This document shows positions 1 through 6,892 of a stretch of 7,659 bases of DNA, piece by piece. The stretch is from NCBI GenBank assembly GCA_020201295.1, contig JAIVHA010000005.1:1-7659 (forward strand), read 5' to 3'. Below the pieces are notes generated by a model, which saw only the letters and a list, made by a program, of their open reading frames with translations, searched no databases and was not told where the DNA came from. The stretch comes from Lysobacteraceae bacterium (GTDB lineage Bacteria > Pseudomonadota > Gammaproteobacteria > DSM-19610). The stretch's first letter is position 1. Each line of letters opens with the position of its first letter. The translations under genes and the position numbers were made by a program.

Positions 1-927
1 CACGTGGCCGTGGCTGGGCTCGATGGTGCCGATGTCGCGGGCGTCACGGCCCTGGGGCAGGGCCTGCCAGCGCGCCAGCAGCTCCGCGGCGGCCTCGGCC
101 GCCACCACCGCCACCACCCGGCCCTCGCAGGCCAGGAACAGGGGATCGTAGCCCAGCATGTCGCATACCGATTGCACGGGGTCGCGCACCGGGATCCGTT
201 CCTGTTCCAGGCGTACCCCCAGGCCGGTGGCGCGGGCGATTTCGTGGGCCACCGTGGCCAGGCCGCCACGGGTGGGGTCGCGCATGAAACGCAGGCCGGG
301 CGCCGGCAGCAGGGCACGCGTCAGGGGCAGCACGCTGGCGGAGTCGGACTGCAGTTCGCCGCGCAGGCCGAACTGCTCCCGGGCCAGCATGACGGCGATG
401 CCGTGGTCGCCCACCGGGCCGCTCACCAGCAGCCGGTCGCCGGGCTGGATGTGACGCAGGCCCAGGTCCACCCCGGGTGCGCGCAGTCCGATGCCGGTGG
501 TAGCCAGATACAGGCCGCCGCCCTCGCCGCGCGGCAGCACCTTGGTGTCACCGGCCACCACCCGCACGTCGATCTCGCGCGCGGCCTCGGCCAGGGCGGC
601 GATGATACGCTCCAGCCGCGCGGTCTCCAGTCCTTCCTCGATGAAGGCGTTGAGGGTCAGGCAGACGGGGATGGCGCCAGCCACCGCCAGGTCGTTGGTG
701 GTGCCATGCACCGCCAGGGAACCGATATTGCCGCCGGGGAATTCCAGGGGCTGCACCGTGAAGCCGTCGGTGGTCATCAGGGGCGTGCCGGCGCCGAGCT
801 GGATGGGCACGGCATCGGCCTGCACATCCAGCTCCGGGTTGCCGAGGTGGCGCGCGAACACCTCATCGATGAGCTCGCGCATGTAGCGACCGCCGTTGCC
901 GTGGGCGAGGGTGATGTGGCTGTCCAT
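1..927 (-). CDS. hypE: Hydrogenase maturation protein HypE, 3' end cut by window edge
   Basis: HypE is a cytoplasmic PurM/AIR-synthetase-fold enzyme. It uses ATP to dehydrate the carbamoyl group placed by HypF on its C-terminal cysteine, giving the thiocyanate that becomes the CN ligand of the NiFe-hydrogenase iron. Reading the minus strand gives 309 codons open to the window edge. Visible motifs are HGNGG (residues 9-13), the TTDGF segment (52-56), the conserved VHGTTNDLAVAGA stretch (73-85), VAGDTKV (124-130) and FMRDPTRGGLAT (214-225). The family is about 330-350 residues, so roughly 25-40 residues are missing, including the terminal PRIC-type motif with the acceptor cysteine; activity cannot be judged here. 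The ATG at 927 is supported by an AGGA at 937-934, six bases upstream. It starts one base after the hypF stop (TGA-T-ATG), implying translational coupling. Family assignment is very secure. Confidence 0.96.
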   Translation of the reverse strand, partial: MDSHITLAHGNGGRYMRELIDEVFARHLGNPELDVQADAVPIQLGAGTPLMTTDGFTVQPLEFPGGNIGSLAVHGTTNDLAVAGAIPVCLTLNAFIEEGLETARLERIIAALAEAAREIDVRVVAGDTKVLPRGEGGGLYLATTGIGLRAPGVDLGLRHIQPGDRLLVSGPVGDHGIAVMLAREQFGLRGELQSDSASVLPLTRALLPAPGLRFMRDPTRGGLATVAHEIARATGLGVRLEQERIPVRDPVQSVCDMLGYDPLFLACEGRVVAVVAAEAAAELLARWQALPQGRDARDIGTIEPSHGHV

Positions 928-928
928 A

Positions 929-3202
929 TCAGGTCCTGTGTGGAGGTTGGGCGGCGCTTTCGATGATCTGGCCGAAGCTGATGGCGGCATCGTTCAGGGG
1001 CAGGGCTTCCGGAATGAAGACGCGAAAACCCGCGGCCTCGAGTGCGTCACGGCTGAGCCCTGCCAGCCGCGCGTTCTGGAACACCCCACCGCACAGGCCA
1101 ATCTGCTGGAATTCATGTTGTTGCGCAAGGGCCAGGGCCTGTGCGCGGATGCCCTGGGCAAGACTGAGGTGCAGGTCCGCCGCCCGCTGCGCGACGCTAC
1201 GGCGCGCGTCCAGCAGATGCGGCAGCAGCGGCGCCCAGTCCAGTTCCATCACACCCTCGTGTCGGCGCAGGGGCAGGGGAATTGCCTGACCCTCGGTCGC
1301 CATGGCCTCCAGCTGCATGGGGCCCTGGGCCTCGAAGCTGGCCTGCTGGGTGATGTCCAACAGACTGGCGGCGGCATCGAACAGCCGGCCCGCCGCACTG
1401 CTCCAGGGCGCCTGCACACCACGCTGCCAGGCCTGGTGGGCAAGGTCGGCCTGCGCGGGCAGGAAGGGGGGCGTGAGGCCTGTTTCCCAGCACAGGGCCG
1501 CGGCGCTGCGCCAGGGTTCGCGCCCGGACTTTTCTCCGCCCGGCAGACGAAAGGGGCGCAGGCTGGCGACGCGCCGCCACTGTCCCGGCCGGCCCAGGAA
1601 GGCCTCGCCGCCCCAGAGCTGTTGCGCATCGCCCAGCCCGGTGCCGTCCCAGGTGAATACCAGGCTGGGCGTGTCCAGTGCCCATTCCCCGGCCAGGGCG
1701 CTGGCGTGGGCATGGTGATGCAGTACCCGTTGCAGGGGCAGGCCGGCGTCCCGGGCCCAGCGGCTGCTGCTGTAATCGGGATGGGCATCGCACACCAGCC
1801 GTTCGGCCCGCACCCGGTAGAGCTGCTGCAGGTCTTCCACCAGGCGGGTGAAGACCTCCAGGCTGCGGCGCGTGCCCATGTCGCCGATGTGGGGCGAGAT
1901 TACCACCCGGTCGTCCCAGGCCAGGGCAATGGTGTTTTTCAGATGGGCGCCCACGGCCAGGGTGGGTTGCGCGACGGGCGTGATCAATTCCCGTTCCAGC
2001 GGCGCCGTGCCACGTCCCAGGCGCAGCGGCCGCAGCCGGCCGGCACTGGCGCGGTAGACCGAATCGTCCGCCGGACGGACGATGGGCCGGTCGTGGTGCA
2101 GGAAGGCATCGGCGATGCCGGCCAGGCGCCGTTCGGCCTCGTCATTGCCGGTCAGCACCGGCTCGCCGCTGAGGTTGCCCGAGGTCATGACCAGGGGGGC
2201 ATCGAAATCACTCAGTAACAAGTGATGCAGTGGACTGTAGGGCAGCATCACGCCCAGCTCGCGCAGGCCGGGCGCCAGCAGGTGTGACAGCGGGCAGTCC
2301 TCGCGACGCCGTGCCAGTACGATGGGTCGTGCGGGGTCTTGCAACAGGGTCTGTGCCGCCTCATCGAGTTCGACGCTGGCGCGCACGGCGTCCAGGCCAT
2401 CCGTGCCCCGGGCGGGAAACATTACCGCCAGCGGCTTGTGGGGTCGCTGCTTGCGGGTGCGCAGGACGGCGATGGCCGCATCGTTGCCGGCATCACACAC
2501 CAGGTGGTAGCCGCCCACGCCCTTGATGGCCAGCACGGCCTGCTGGCGCAAGGCGTTCACGGCAGCGCGCAGGGCGTCTTCGTTGTTGTGGATAACTGCC
2601 TTGCCCGGTACGGCGAAACCCAGCTGCGGTCCACAGGCGGGGCAGGCCAGGGGTTCGGCATGGAAGCGGCGGTCGGCGGGATCGCGGTATTCCGCCGCGC
2701 AGTCCGCGCACAGGGGAAAGCCCGCCAGCGCCGTGTTGGGCCGGTCGTAGGGCAGGGCGCGGATCAGGGTGTAGCGCGGACCGCACTGGGTACAGTTGGT
2801 GAAGGGGTAGCGGTAGCGGCGCTGGCCGGGATCCTGAATCTCCGCGATGCAGTCCGCGCAGGCGAAATAATCGGGCGGCAGGTGAATGCGTGCCGGATGT
2901 TCCGCATGGCTGGCGCGGATCTCGAAACCCTGCAAGGCCTCCAGCGGCAGGGCTTGCTCCGCGCGTAGCCGGGGTTGTGCCAGTGGAGGTGCCTGTTCCA
3001 GCAGATCACGGCGGAAGGCCGCGATGGCCGCCGCGTCACCCTGCACCCGGATCTCCACCTCCCCGAGCCGGTTGCATACCCAGCCCTGCAGGCCATGCCG
3101 GAGCGCGAGCCGGTAGACAAAGGGCCGGAAACCCACGCCCTGCACCCGCCCGTCGAGCACGAGACGCACGGCCCGCGACGGTTGGTGCTCCTCACTCTTC
3201 AC
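929..3202 (-). CDS. hypF: Carbamoyltransferase HypF, hydrogenase maturation
   Basis: HypF converts carbamoyl phosphate and ATP to carbamoyl-adenylate and transfers the carbamoyl group to the HypE C-terminal cysteine, the first step of cyanide-ligand synthesis for NiFe hydrogenases. The 757-residue product matches the usual length (about 750) and all domains are intact. An acylphosphatase domain with QGVGFRPF lies at residues 21-28. Zinc-finger pairs are CADC 115-118, CTQC 137-140, CADC 165-168 and CPAC 187-190. A YrdC/Sua5-like domain has KGVGGYHLVCDA at 227-238 and MTSGNLSGEP near 339-348. A Kae1-like carbamoyltransferase domain carries the HHHAH metal motif at 495-499, TWDGTGLGD near 517-525 and GGVFQN at 705-710. 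The start is a GTG at 3202. It places the acylphosphatase motif at a normal distance from the N-terminus and has a GAGGA seven bases upstream (3214-3210). The start overlaps the upstream gene's stop (GTGA) inside a heptamer repeat. hypE follows after one base. Confidence 0.97.
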   Translation of the reverse strand: MKSEEHQPSRAVRLVLDGRVQGVGFRPFVYRLALRHGLQGWVCNRLGEVEIRVQGDAAAIAAFRRDLLEQAPPLAQPRLRAEQALPLEALQGFEIRASHAEHPARIHLPPDYFACADCIAEIQDPGQRRYRYPFTNCTQCGPRYTLIRALPYDRPNTALAGFPLCADCAAEYRDPADRRFHAEPLACPACGPQLGFAVPGKAVIHNNEDALRAAVNALRQQAVLAIKGVGGYHLVCDAGNDAAIAVLRTRKQRPHKPLAVMFPARGTDGLDAVRASVELDEAAQTLLQDPARPIVLARRREDCPLSHLLAPGLRELGVMLPYSPLHHLLLSDFDAPLVMTSGNLSGEPVLTGNDEAERRLAGIADAFLHHDRPIVRPADDSVYRASAGRLRPLRLGRGTAPLERELITPVAQPTLAVGAHLKNTIALAWDDRVVISPHIGDMGTRRSLEVFTRLVEDLQQLYRVRAERLVCDAHPDYSSSRWARDAGLPLQRVLHHHAHASALAGEWALDTPSLVFTWDGTGLGDAQQLWGGEAFLGRPGQWRRVASLRPFRLPGGEKSGREPWRSAAALCWETGLTPPFLPAQADLAHQAWQRGVQAPWSSAAGRLFDAAASLLDITQQASFEAQGPMQLEAMATEGQAIPLPLRRHEGVMELDWAPLLPHLLDARRSVAQRAADLHLSLAQGIRAQALALAQQHEFQQIGLCGGVFQNARLAGLSRDALEAAGFRVFIPEALPLNDAAISFGQIIESAAQPPHRT

Positions 3203-3216
3203 TCCTCACTCCTCAC
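3189..3216 (-). repeat. Four tandem copies of a 7-bp unit across the transporter/hypF junction
   Basis: Read on the minus strand, 3216-3210, 3209-3203 and 3195-3189 are GTGAGGA, and 3202-3196 is GTGAAGA. Each copy contains a GTG start and an overlapping TGA stop; three also contain a Shine-Dalgarno-like GAGGA. The array encodes the last residues of the transporter (VRSEE, then stop at 3201-3199) and the first residues of HypF (MKSEE). The GAGGA in copy 1 lies seven bases before the GTG of copy 3, which is the hypF start. The repeat therefore supplies stop, ribosome-binding site and start at once. Confidence 0.95.
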
Positions 3217-4866
3217 TTCATTGCCGGCCTGCTCCGTCTCTTCCCCGTCATGGTGGCGCAGGACCTGGCGCACCTCCTCCAGGTAGGGGGTGGCCTTCAC
3301 CGCCTGTTCCAGCATGCGGCGGATGGCGCTGGCCTCGTCCAGGCGCGCCACCATCTGGCGGATGGAGAGTCGCCCCTCGCTGCCGGCACGCAGCAGGTGG
3401 CTCTTGAGTTCCTGGTATTCGATCAGGCGCTGGTGAAGCAATTCCGCGCAGGCCGCGGCGGAGAAGCCCTCCCGTTCCACGTCGGTACAGTCGAGCAGTT
3501 CCACCGCCGCGCCCTTGAAGCGGGCCAGGTGGTCTGCCAGCTGGGCGTCGGAGATGCTGGTCAGGCGCGCCTGCATGGCGGCGATGCCGGTGGCCCGTTC
3601 GCTCATGTCGCTGTAGTACTGGGTCACGCGCAGGAGATGGGGGAACAGCTCGCTCATGTTTTTGGGGAGCTCGGCGTGCTGCGCCTGGTTGGTGAACTCC
3701 CCCACGGCCAGCACCAGCTGGTCCACGGCGCGGCGATCCTGTTCCAGGCGCTGGCCAGGCGCCGTCTCGGTGTTGAGGGCATCCTTGGCGGCGCGCCGCG
3801 CGATGGCACCGATGCGCAGGGTTTCCATGTACAGGGCATCCAGGGCCAGCCCGGGCGTGGTGATGACGTTGCCGTCCAGGTGGCGGGGGCGGCTTTCGTC
3901 TTCTTCGGCGGTGCGGAAGCGATTGCCGAGAAACTCCACCAGCCTGGGCGTGACCGGCCACAGGATCAGCACACCGGTGAGCTTGGTGAGGGTGTGGAAG
4001 ATGGCCAGCGAGGTGGCCGGTGCTTCTTCCGGCCCCAGCAGTTGACCAATGACATGTACGGCCCAGAGCAGCAGCGGCAGTGCGAGAAAGGCCACCACGC
4101 CGGTGACCACATTGAACAGCACATGGGCCAGGGCGGCGCGCTTGGCCGCCGGCGTGGCGCCGAGCACGGCGAAGGCGGCCGTGGAGGTGGTGCCCACGTT
4201 GGCGCCGATCACCACGGCGGCAGCGGCCGTGAGGGGGATGACGCCACTGGCCGCCGCCGTCAGGGTGACGGCGAGGGCGGCGCTCGAGGATTGCATGGCC
4301 ACGGTGAGCAGGATGCCGATGAACACGAACAACAGCAGGCTGAGGTAGCCGTGTGCGCCCAGGGCGTCGAAGGGTATCTGTTGTTCCAGGCCGGCAAAGG
4401 TATCCTTGAGCACATCGATGCCCATGAAGAAGATGCCGAAACCCGCCAGTGCCTCCCCCAGGGCGGCACGTCGCGTGCCGCCACTGGTGCGCAGCAGCAT
4501 GCCCAGGGCGATGGCGGGCAGGGACAGCAGCTGCAGGTCCATCTTGAAACCGATCAGGGCCACCAGCCAGCTGGTGATGGTGGTGCCGAGGTTGCTGCCG
4601 TAGATGACGCCCACCGCCTGGATCAGGCTGAGCAGGCCGGCGTTGACGAAGCCGATGGTGGCGAAGATCACCGCGCTCGAGGATTGCACCATGGCGGTGA
4701 TCAGGATGCCCGAGGACAGGCCGCGTAGGGGAGTGGCGGTCCAGCCGGCCAGGATGTCGCGCAGGGCATCGCCCGCCGCCACCTTGAGGCCGTCGGTCAT
4801 GAGCTTCATGCCCAGCAGGAACAGGCCGATGCCGCCGGCGAAGCTGATGATCATCCAGGGGGTCAT
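3199..4866 (-). CDS. Na/Pi-cotransporter family protein with C-terminal PhoU-like domain
   Basis: This is a 555-residue inner-membrane protein of the Na/Pi cotransporter II family (the YjbB/NptA type). Such proteins move inorganic phosphate, often outward in bacteria, driven by sodium. The N-terminal half is strongly hydrophobic and contains two related repeats typical of the family: QSSSA at 61-65 with GSNLGTT at 90-96, and QSSSA at 192-196 with GANVGTT at 221-227. Membrane segments run from about residue 5 to 315. A charged linker (about 316-335, EEDESRPRH) leads into a helical, PhoU-like cytoplasmic region (about 340-540), thought in this family to sense or gate phosphate flux. The ATG at 4866 lacks a clear Shine-Dalgarno sequence. 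A second ATG four codons on (4854) is equally possible but would trim the first helix slightly. The stop at 3201-3199 overlaps the hypF start by four bases. Transport direction and substrate are inferred from the family only. Confidence 0.9.
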   Translation of the reverse strand: MTPWMIISFAGGIGLFLLGMKLMTDGLKVAAGDALRDILAGWTATPLRGLSSGILITAMVQSSSAVIFATIGFVNAGLLSLIQAVGVIYGSNLGTTITSWLVALIGFKMDLQLLSLPAIALGMLLRTSGGTRRAALGEALAGFGIFFMGIDVLKDTFAGLEQQIPFDALGAHGYLSLLLFVFIGILLTVAMQSSSAALAVTLTAAASGVIPLTAAAAVVIGANVGTTSTAAFAVLGATPAAKRAALAHVLFNVVTGVVAFLALPLLLWAVHVIGQLLGPEEAPATSLAIFHTLTKLTGVLILWPVTPRLVEFLGNRFRTAEEDESRPRHLDGNVITTPGLALDALYMETLRIGAIARRAAKDALNTETAPGQRLEQDRRAVDQLVLAVGEFTNQAQHAELPKNMSELFPHLLRVTQYYSDMSERATGIAAMQARLTSISDAQLADHLARFKGAAVELLDCTDVEREGFSAAACAELLHQRLIEYQELKSHLLRAGSEGRLSIRQMVARLDEASAIRRMLEQAVKATPYLEEVRQVLRHHDGEETEQAGNEVRSEE

Positions 4867-4915
4867 GAGATGGGGTGCGGCCGGGGCCTGTTACCGATAG
4901 GGGGCACGGAGGGAC

Positions 4916-4944
4916 ATTCTCGGCATTGGCCTGGTGGGGCGCAA
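4916..4944 (-). promoter_or_regulatory. Weak candidate sigma-70 promoter before the Na/Pi transporter
   Basis: In the 92-base gap between the pilU stop and the transporter start, the minus strand has TTGCGC (4944-4939), a 17-base spacer and GAGAAT (4921-4916). The -35 matches consensus at 3 of 6 positions and the -10 at 4 of 6. Transcription would begin about 45 bases before the ATG. No terminator-like hairpin with a T-run is visible after pilU, so read-through from pilU is also possible. This is a weak match. Confidence 0.2.
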
Positions 4945-4958
4945 GGGCCGGAGCGCGG

Positions 4959-6023
4959 TTACCCACCATTCAAGCGGATGCGCAACTTCAGGTTGCTGGG
5001 TGAGTCGGCGAACTCCAGGGCCGTGGACTCGCCGATGCGACCCTGTTGTATGTGTTCGTACAGGCACTGGTCGAAGGACACCATGCCGTAGGTCTCGTCC
5101 TTTTCCATCGCCTGCTTGATGGACTGGTGCTCGGCACGACGGATCAGGTCGCCGACCAGGGGTGAATTCACCATCAGTTCGAAGGCGCAGGTGCGCTTTC
5201 CGTCCAGGGTGGGCACCAGGCGCTGGGAGATCACCGCGCGCAGGTTGGCGGACAGGCTGGCCAGTACCTGCTGGCGTTCATCTTCGTCGAACAGGTTGAT
5301 GATGCGCTCGAAGGCCTGGTCCGAGGAATTGGCGTGCAGGGTGGTAAGGCAGAGATGCCCCGTATCGGCGAACTCGATGGCCCGCTCCATGGTCTTGCGG
5401 TCGCGCACTTCGCCGATCATCAGCACGTCGGGGCTCTGGCGCAGGGAATTCATCAGGGCGTCCTGGAAGGAGCGGGTGTCCAGCCCCACCTCGCGCTGGT
5501 TGATCATGCACTCCCGGTGCTTGAAGGTGTATTCGATGGGGTCTTCCACGGTGATGACATGCCCGCGGTCGTGCTGGTTGCGGTGTTCGATCATGGCCGC
5601 CAGGGTGGTGGATTTTCCCGAGCCGGCCCCGCCGACCATGAGGATCAGGCCGCGCTTGAGCAGTGCCAGCTCGCCGAGCCGCGCCGGCAGCCCCAGCTCG
5701 GCGAAGGATGGGATACTGTCCGGGATCGCCCGCAAGGCCATGGCCAGGTGGCCACGCTGGCGGAACACATTGATGCGGAACCGGCCCAGCTCCCCGAAAC
5801 GGTGGGCCACGTTCATTTCCAGTTCGTTGTCGAAGCGTGCCAGCTGTTCCTTCGTCAGCACCTTGCGCACGAAGCCGCCGAGTTCGTCGGCGCTGATGAC
5901 CTCGCCCTCGCGCGGTATGAGCTTGCCGTTCACCCGCCAGGCCGGCGGCGCGGCATTGCTGAGCAGCAGGTCCGAGGCCCCCAGATCCCGGGTGTGCGCA
6001 AGCAGATTCACCAGTTGTGTCAT
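4959..6023 (-). CDS. pilU: Type IV pilus retraction ATPase, PilU type
   Basis: This is a cytoplasmic hexameric ATPase of the PilT/PilU/GspE family that helps disassemble the type IV pilus for twitching motility, normally acting with PilT. The 354-residue product has an N-terminal PAS-like N2D region (about 1-100), Walker A GGAGSGKST at 131-139, the acidic Asp box ITVEDPIEY at 157-165, Walker B with LMIGEVRD at 201-208, and the His box HLCLTTLHAN at 223-232. PilU rather than PilT is suggested by SDLLLS (17-22), the GG at the front of Walker A, the INQREVGLDT segment (174-183), AMEKDETYGMVSFDQ (305-319) and the ADS...LKLRI C-terminus. The ATG at 6023 is preferred because GGAGG (6031-6027), preceded by more Gs, lies just upstream. 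An upstream in-frame TTG at 6065 has no such support. No pilT lies in the window. The alternative is a divergent PilT paralogue. Confidence 0.9.
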   Translation of the reverse strand: MTQLVNLLAHTRDLGASDLLLSNAAPPAWRVNGKLIPREGEVISADELGGFVRKVLTKEQLARFDNELEMNVAHRFGELGRFRINVFRQRGHLAMALRAIPDSIPSFAELGLPARLGELALLKRGLILMVGGAGSGKSTTLAAMIEHRNQHDRGHVITVEDPIEYTFKHRECMINQREVGLDTRSFQDALMNSLRQSPDVLMIGEVRDRKTMERAIEFADTGHLCLTTLHANSSDQAFERIINLFDEDERQQVLASLSANLRAVISQRLVPTLDGKRTCAFELMVNSPLVGDLIRRAEHQSIKQAMEKDETYGMVSFDQCLYEHIQQGRIGESTALEFADSPSNLKLRIRLNGG

Positions 6024-6035
6024 GTTCCTCCCCCC
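6024..6035 (-). promoter_or_regulatory. Ribosome-binding site that fixes the pilU start
   Basis: The minus strand reads GGGGGGAGGAAC directly before the ATG at 6023. The GGAGG core (6031-6027) leaves a rather short three-base spacer, while the upstream G-run gives an alternative register at about eight bases. It decides for this ATG over an in-frame TTG 14 codons upstream. Confidence 0.7.
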
Positions 6036-6053
6036 TTGGTTATCAGTCGCCAG

Positions 6054-6069
6054 CCCGTTCCCCAACGGG
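6054..6069. other. Short perfect hairpin between ybeL-like gene and pilU
   Basis: CCCGTT (6054-6059) and AACGGG (6064-6069) form a perfect 6-bp stem with a 4-base loop of one base type. It sits in the 58-base gap, after the ybeL-like stop and about 20 bases before the pilU ribosome-binding sequence. No T-run follows on the minus strand, so it is not a convincing intrinsic terminator. It could protect the RNA or be chance in GC-rich DNA. Confidence 0.3.
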
Positions 6070-6081
6070 TCCTGGATTGGT

Positions 6082-6609
6082 TCAGCGTTTCACCGGCGCG
6101 CGCCGGAAATTACTGCCATGGCACTTGGGACAGGGCGGGATATGGCCAGTCCGATGGAAGTGCATCGCCTGGCCGCAACCGGAACAGTACAGGGTGCCGG
6201 GGCCGGTGATCTCGCCACTGTGATGAGGAGGATCCGCCTGCAGGGTTTCCCGCAGTTCCAGCAGCTCCAGTTTGGTCTTGTCGGCGGCGCGGGCCAGGAA
6301 CTCGTACAGGCGCTGTTCCATGAGTTCGATGTCGAATTTCAGCCAGTGCCCAAGCTCGTCGCCGGTTTCCGCCAGGTGGTGCCCGGCGTCGCGCAGGTCG
6401 CGGCGCAGCCAGGCGGCGACCTTTTCCGCTTCCTCACGGGTCAGTTCCTCCAGCTCGACGGTCTTGTCCACGGCCCGGTCCAGGTGCTTCTGCAGGGTGG
6501 GTCGGGCCTTTTCCTCGGCCTCCTCGAGGCTGGCGCTGACCCGTTCCATCATGCGGTCGTAGGCCTCTACCAGCCGTTCGGTGGGGGTGGGGTGTTTTTC
6601 GCTGCTCAT
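6082..6609 (-). CDS. YbeL-like zinc-ribbon protein (DUF1451 family)
   Basis: This is a 175-residue cytoplasmic protein of the DUF1451 (YbeL) family, whose biochemical role is not established. Residues about 10-125 are highly charged and helical, likely coiled coil, with many Glu, Arg, Lys and Leu. The C-terminal third has the family signature HHSGEITGPGTLYCSGC (129-145), and a zinc ribbon formed by C142/C145 and C160/C163, ending FRRAPVKR, much like the E. coli YbeL tail as I remember it. The ATG at 6609 is chosen because GGGAGA lies six bases upstream and the protein then has family length. The frame stays open further upstream, but only through the inverted-repeat DNA. The gene is divergent from leuS, the same arrangement as in E. 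coli, which supports the identification. pilU follows after 58 bases on the same strand. Confidence 0.9.
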   Translation of the reverse strand: MSSEKHPTPTERLVEAYDRMMERVSASLEEAEEKARPTLQKHLDRAVDKTVELEELTREEAEKVAAWLRRDLRDAGHHLAETGDELGHWLKFDIELMEQRLYEFLARAADKTKLELLELRETLQADPPHHSGEITGPGTLYCSGCGQAMHFHRTGHIPPCPKCHGSNFRRAPVKR

Positions 6610-6687
6610 TGGGTGTCTCCCGTGGTCCTTCTCTTTTCTCCAGTGTGGCCCAGCCGGCGGCGCAGGGGAAGGGCCTGCAGCTCCCCA

Positions 6688-6797
6688 GGTCCCGGGCCGG
6701 CCCATTGCCCCGGGACTCGCTGTGAATACATCCCTGTACGCTCGACGGCCGCGTCCATGCGGCCGACGGTCCCTGGGCAATGGACCGGCCCGGGACC
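6688..6797. repeat. 110-bp imperfect inverted-repeat element with nested hairpins
   Basis: The left arm 6688-6716 and right arm 6769-6797 are 29 bases each and are reverse complements at 27 of 29 positions. Between them lie TACA/TGTA (6727-6730 with 6735-6738, 4-base loop) and a GC-rich stem, CGGCCGC (6746-6752) with GCGGCCG (6759-6765), around a 6-base loop. The second stem extends by two pairs past an A-A mismatch. The layout of long arms enclosing two smaller hairpins resembles dispersed palindromic repeats (REP/BIME- or MITE-like) of gammaproteobacteria. No second copy is in the window to prove dispersal, and no target duplication is evident. It does not end in a T-run. Confidence 0.88.
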
Positions 6798-6828
6798 GGA
6801 AACCCGGCACTGCGCCCCTTGACCACCC

Positions 6829-6857
6829 TGTTCCAAGCCCCGGGCCTACGGTATCCT
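6829..6857 (+). promoter_or_regulatory. Weak candidate leuS promoter
   Basis: TATCCT at 6852-6857 matches the -10 consensus at 4 of 6 positions and would start transcription about 28 bases before the leuS ATG. The upstream element at 17-base spacing (6829-6834) is a poor -35. A better -35-like TTGACC lies at 6819-6824 but is too far away (27-base gap). The choice rests on position as much as on sequence. Confidence 0.25.
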
Positions 6858-6892
6858 TAGCCCTTTGTTTTCACTGTCACGCGAGCCCCAGC

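Larger units (their letters stand above)
6610..6892. other. Divergent intergenic region between the ybeL-like gene and leuS
   Basis: These 283 bases hold no credible gene. They contain the control sequences for two divergent genes and, in the middle, a 110-bp inverted-repeat element (6688-6797). The open frames that cross it arise from its GC-rich palindromes and lack family resemblance. I see no convincing promoter for the leftward gene. A weak candidate for leuS lies to the right of the element. Confidence 0.8.

Noticed and set aside
896..2218. Long rightward open frame (440 codons) opposite hypF
   Set aside because: It is antisense to an intact hypF with all motifs. Its Gly/Gln/Ala-rich product shows no family resemblance; GC-rich codon bias leaves the opposite strand open.
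3189..3216. CRISPR-like array
   Set aside because: The units are only 7 bp, directly abutting and without spacers; it is a simple tandem repeat.
2890..4728. Rightward open frame of 612 codons opposite hypF and the Na/Pi transporter
   Set aside because: It runs across two genes on the other strand and their junction. Its product is low-complexity Gly, Gln, His and Asp with no recognisable domain, so it is a shadow.
6024..6065. Longer pilU beginning at an upstream TTG
   Set aside because: The TTG lies in the short hairpin, has no ribosome-binding sequence and adds 14 residues not expected for the family. The ATG at 6023 has a strong GGAGG-type site.
6746..6797. Intrinsic terminator formed by the hairpins upstream of leuS
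   Set aside because: Neither strand has a T-run after the stems, and no gene ends there because the flanking genes diverge.
5116..6822. Rightward open frame of 568 codons opposite pilU and the ybeL-like gene
   Set aside because: It spans two clear leftward genes, a spacer and part of the inverted repeat; its Arg/Ser-rich composition is typical of an antisense frame.
6610..6836. N-terminal extension of the ybeL-like protein, and other leftward frames through the spacer
   Set aside because: These frames translate the palindromic element into Gly/Pro/Arg-rich sequence. The ATG at 6609 has a good ribosome-binding site and gives family length.
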